Shown piece after piece: positions 61,541-64,000 of a DNA stretch of 64,000 nucleotides. Numbering within the stretch: position 1 is the stretch's first letter; every line of letters starts with the position of its first letter. Under the pieces are notes generated by a model. That model was not told the DNA's origin. It searched no databases and saw only the letters and a program-made list of their open reading frames with translations. The translations under genes and the position numbers were made by a program. Origin of the DNA: Arcicella aquatica (GTDB taxonomy: Bacteria > Bacteroidota > Bacteroidia > Cytophagales > Spirosomataceae); assembly GCF_034928825.1 (NCBI RefSeq), contig NZ_JAYFUL010000013.1:62001-126000 (forward strand), in the 5' to 3' direction.

Positions 61541-63004
61541 TTATTTTTTCCATTCATTATCAACCATCCTCCAAATATTCAATGGATTAGATTCTTGTAA
61601 TTCTTCTGGCAAAAGGCTATCTGGGAAGCTTTGATAACTAGCAGGACGAACAAAACGTTTGATAGCGTCTGGTCCAACCGAAGTAAAACGAGCGTCAGTA
61701 CAAGATGGGAAAGGTCCACCATGATGCATCGCAAAACAAACTTCAACACCTGTAGGAACACCATTAAAAATTAATCGACCACTGATGCTTCTAAGTGCTT
61801 CTACTAAGTCATCATTCGCTTGCAATTCTGCTTCAGTAGCCATGAATGTAGCTGTAAGCTGACCTTCCAAATGTTGTATTACTGCTGTTAACTGTGCTAT
61901 ATCTTTACATTTTACCACTAAAGAAAAAGGGCCAAATACTTCTTGGTGTAAAGTCGGATTTGCTAAAAATACCTCAGCATCAACCGAGGCAACAGTAGCC
62001 AACCCTTGGATACTATCCGTTTTCTCAACAAGTGATTCTCCTTCTGTTTTTACGTCCTCTTGTGCTAATGCTACTGTTTTCTTGCCTTCATAGTTTTGGT
62101 AAATACCTGCATTAAGCATCTTTGAAGGAACTACTTTCTCTATTTCAGTAGCAAGTACGCTGATGAAATGCTGTAAATCTGCATTATCAACACCTAAAAT
62201 CAACCCAGGGTTAGTACAAAACTGACCAACACCCAAGGTGATAGAGCCTGCATACTCTTTCGCAATGCCTTCTGCACTTTCAGCCATTTTTTCGGGCATC
62301 AATACTACTGGATTGATACTTCCCATTTCTGAAAATACAGGAATCGGTTCTGGACGCTGATTCGCCATATCAAACAAGGCTTTTCCACCAGCAAAAGAAC
62401 CTGTAAAGCCAACCGCTTTAGTTACTGGGTGCATTACTAGGGCTTTTCCTACTTCAAAACCGTTGCCTCCATCTACATGGGCAAAAGTACCTTTAGGCAT
62501 TCCTGTGCGTTCTGCTGCACGTAATACCGCACCTGCTACCATAGCAGAAGTACGAGCATGCGCTGGATGACCCTTTAAGACTACTGGACAACCAGCAGCC
62601 AAAGCAGAAGCAGTATCGCCACCAGCGGTTGAATAAGCATAAGGGAAATTACTAGCCCCAAAAACCACTACTGTTCCAAGAGGCACAGACATTTTACGAA
62701 TATCTACTTTTGGTAATGGCTTACGGTCTAGTTGAGCGGTATCTATGCGTGCTTCTACCCAAGAACCTTCCTCTAATAAATCAGCAAACATTCTTAACTG
62801 AAAAATTGTACGTCCACGTTCACCCAACAAACGGGCTTCTGGAAGATTGGTCTCTTCCATCGTAGTATGAATGAGCTCCAAGCCCAACGCTTCAATTTCC
62901 TCGGCAATTGTTCTTAAAAATACAGCTTTTTGTTTTCCAGAAACCTTACGGTATTGTTTAAACGCTTCAGCAGATTGAAGCATGATTTCATTAATATTAT
63001 CCAT
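61541..63004 (-). CDS. NADP-dependent aldehyde dehydrogenase (alpha-ketoglutaric semialdehyde type)
   Basis: A 487-residue aldehyde dehydrogenase. The catalytic Cys263 is in GQFCTNPG, the general base Glu226 in FSEMGSINP and the cofactor Lys144 in VVLKGHPAH, followed by the VGFTGSFAGGKALF Rossmann turn. The sequence resembles 2,5-dioxovalerate (alpha-ketoglutaric semialdehyde) dehydrogenases, which finish the oxidative pentose and uronate routes by making 2-oxoglutarate; the close wording ASNFPYAYSTAGGDTASALAAG supports this. It lies 108 bp after a Nudix-type sugar regulator gene on the same strand. No dehydratase of the pathway is in the window. Confidence 0.9.
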   Translation of the reverse strand: MDNINEIMLQSAEAFKQYRKVSGKQKAVFLRTIAEEIEALGLELIHTTMEETNLPEARLLGERGRTIFQLRMFADLLEEGSWVEARIDTAQLDRKPLPKVDIRKMSVPLGTVVVFGASNFPYAYSTAGGDTASALAAGCPVVLKGHPAHARTSAMVAGAVLRAAERTGMPKGTFAHVDGGNGFEVGKALVMHPVTKAVGFTGSFAGGKALFDMANQRPEPIPVFSEMGSINPVVLMPEKMAESAEGIAKEYAGSITLGVGQFCTNPGLILGVDNADLQHFISVLATEIEKVVPSKMLNAGIYQNYEGKKTVALAQEDVKTEGESLVEKTDSIQGLATVASVDAEVFLANPTLHQEVFGPFSLVVKCKDIAQLTAVIQHLEGQLTATFMATEAELQANDDLVEALRSISGRLIFNGVPTGVEVCFAMHHGGPFPSCTDARFTSVGPDAIKRFVRPASYQSFPDSLLPEELQESNPLNIWRMVDNEWKK

Positions 63005-63112
63005 TTCGTTTAATTCCAGCGATTTATGATGAGGCTGTTGATTATGTATATTATATAAAGTAAATAAAGGAAGAAATTACCTATTGAACAAAAACTAAAA
63101 ATCAATAAATGA

Positions 63113-63826
63113 TTATTTTACAAACTTATAAAGATAGGGTGCTTTGTGTGCTGCCCCTGTAAATTTCTTTTCGATACGCTCTAAGATACCCATTGTCAAT
63201 ACTTTACGTTGAAAGTTATCTCTCCTTAAAGGCTTATCCAGAATAGTCTCGTATAAAATCTGGAGCTCTTTCATGGTAAACGTTTCAGGCAACAAATTAA
63301 GTCCAACTAATTTATCATCAAGCATAAACCTCAACGTTTCTAACGCTTTCTGAATAATTTCCGCATGATCAAAAGCTAAGTTAGGTAATTGGTGGATATC
63401 ATGCCATTCGCAAGCTTCATCATAGATACCTATTTTGGTATTTACCTTCGAAAAATCAACCAAGGCATAATAGCCTATTGAAATAAAGCGTTCAAAAACC
63501 CAACTATCTTCAGGTATTTGGATACTATTCGCCAATAATACCTTCTTGAGTGTTTCACCAGTAGAACGATTGGCTCTGCCAAAAACATAAAATTGTTCCA
63601 GATAAATGTCTCTTAGCCCTGTTCTTTCTTCTAATATCCTTTGTGCGGCAGCTTCAATATCTTCCTTTTTCAATACATACCCCCCCGGCAACGACCATAA
63701 TTCTAATTGTTTTACCTTCGGTAATAATACCTTTAATTGCTCTCCATGAAACCCAAATATCACACAGTCAATGGATAATTGTTGAATGTATTTGCTCTCG
63801 TCAATCACTATTTTATCGGATTCCAT
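63113..63826 (-). CDS. NrtR/AraR-like regulator: degenerate Nudix domain plus winged helix
   Basis: A 237-residue regulator with an N-terminal Nudix-fold domain (about 14-145) and a C-terminal winged helix (about 165-237, FTMKELQILYETILDKPLRRDNFQRKVLTMGILE). The Nudix box at 49-71 keeps Gly49, Glu55, Arg63, Glu67 and Gly70 but has Ile64 and Arg68 in place of two catalytic Glu, so it should not hydrolyse nucleotides. NrtR-family proteins of this kind (such as AraR of Bacteroides) repress sugar catabolic genes and sense a ligand in the dead Nudix pocket. The dehydrogenase next to it is the likely target. Confidence 0.88.
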   Translation of the reverse strand: MESDKIVIDESKYIQQLSIDCVIFGFHGEQLKVLLPKVKQLELWSLPGGYVLKKEDIEAAAQRILEERTGLRDIYLEQFYVFGRANRSTGETLKKVLLANSIQIPEDSWVFERFISIGYYALVDFSKVNTKIGIYDEACEWHDIHQLPNLAFDHAEIIQKALETLRFMLDDKLVGLNLLPETFTMKELQILYETILDKPLRRDNFQRKVLTMGILERIEKKFTGAAHKAPYLYKFVK

Positions 63827-64000
63827 ACTTGTCTTATTCTGATACTAATTTCCACAAAAATAATACAAAAACTTGGCGGATTCAAGAAAATGAATTATTA
63901 TTGTTCCATAATGAAACAATGATAATACTTAATCAATGAAATATTTAATTTTTTAATTATTCACTAATATCGTTTACCTACCTTTTGTCTTATTTTCAGC

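Noticed and set aside
1..64000. tRNA and rRNA genes
   Set aside because: I read the intergenic stretches for clover-leaf and T-loop signals and found none that I could support; a tRNAscan run would settle this.

Overview
The window looks like the chromosome of a Bacteroidota bacterium, most likely of the order Cytophagales (Spirosomaceae/Flectobacillus-Arcicella-Emticicia-like; an inference, not a match). The signs are AT-rich DNA, no Shine-Dalgarno sequences at most starts, promoter elements of the Bacteroidota type (TAnnTTTG), a SusC/SusD pair, a type IX secretion sorting tail on a glycoside hydrolase, and NagB fused to a PIG-L domain.

Layout. (1) 1-7406, minus strand: a five-gene operon of SWIM zinc-finger protein, DUF5691 protein, MoxR AAA+ ATPase, DUF5682 protein and an unrecognised protein cut by the window edge. 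It resembles the E. coli yehL/yehM/yehQ set and is the least understood system here. (2) 7528-10235: a ThuA-like exported protein, a 248-bp intergenic element with terminal inverted repeats, and malate:quinone oxidoreductase. (3) 11168-17068: a TolC-adaptor-RND tripartite efflux operon after a 0.9-kb gene-free stretch. (4) 17251-20413: convergent alkaline phosphatase and polyphosphate kinase, both phosphate-related. (5) 20523-22228: a lone tyrosine recombinase and a PIN-domain toxin with its antitoxin, then an exported carboxylesterase and an exported glycoside hydrolase up to 25540.

(6) 25891-36080: an Hpt protein followed by a Wzx/Wzy-type exopolysaccharide operon: half-length TolC-like protein, a Wzz-type copolymerase with a degenerate BY-kinase domain and an extra C-terminal SPOR domain, polymerase/ligase, a GT2, a 33-residue membrane peptide, a second glycosyltransferase, flippase and a GT14 enzyme. 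No Wza exporter or initiating phosphoglycosyltransferase is present in the window. (7) 36075-40426: Gfo/Idh/MocA dehydrogenase, gluconate-2-dehydrogenase-subunit-3-like protein, GMC oxidoreductase and a DUF1080 (3-keto-disaccharide hydrolase) protein, a set expected to process sugars through 3-keto intermediates, followed by an AraC regulator and a secreted GH5-like mannanase/cellulase.

(8) 43238-61073: a glycan and amino-acid scavenging region: alpha/beta hydrolase, GH20 beta-hexosaminidase, M19 dipeptidase, D-threonine aldolase/D-serine dehydratase-like enzyme with RidA, GH29 alpha-fucosidase, SusD and SusC with a divergent DeoR regulator, a DUF983 protein between two inverted copies of an intergenic repeat, a FucP/NagP-like transporter and NagB-PIG-L. 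Together these could take fucosylated, N-acetylglucosamine-containing glycans into the cell and on to fructose-6-phosphate. (9) 61541-63826: alpha-ketoglutaric-semialdehyde-type dehydrogenase under a Nudix-fold regulator with a broken Nudix box, as in the NrtR/AraR regulators of Bacteroidota sugar catabolism. No tRNA, rRNA, CRISPR array or complete insertion sequence was seen.
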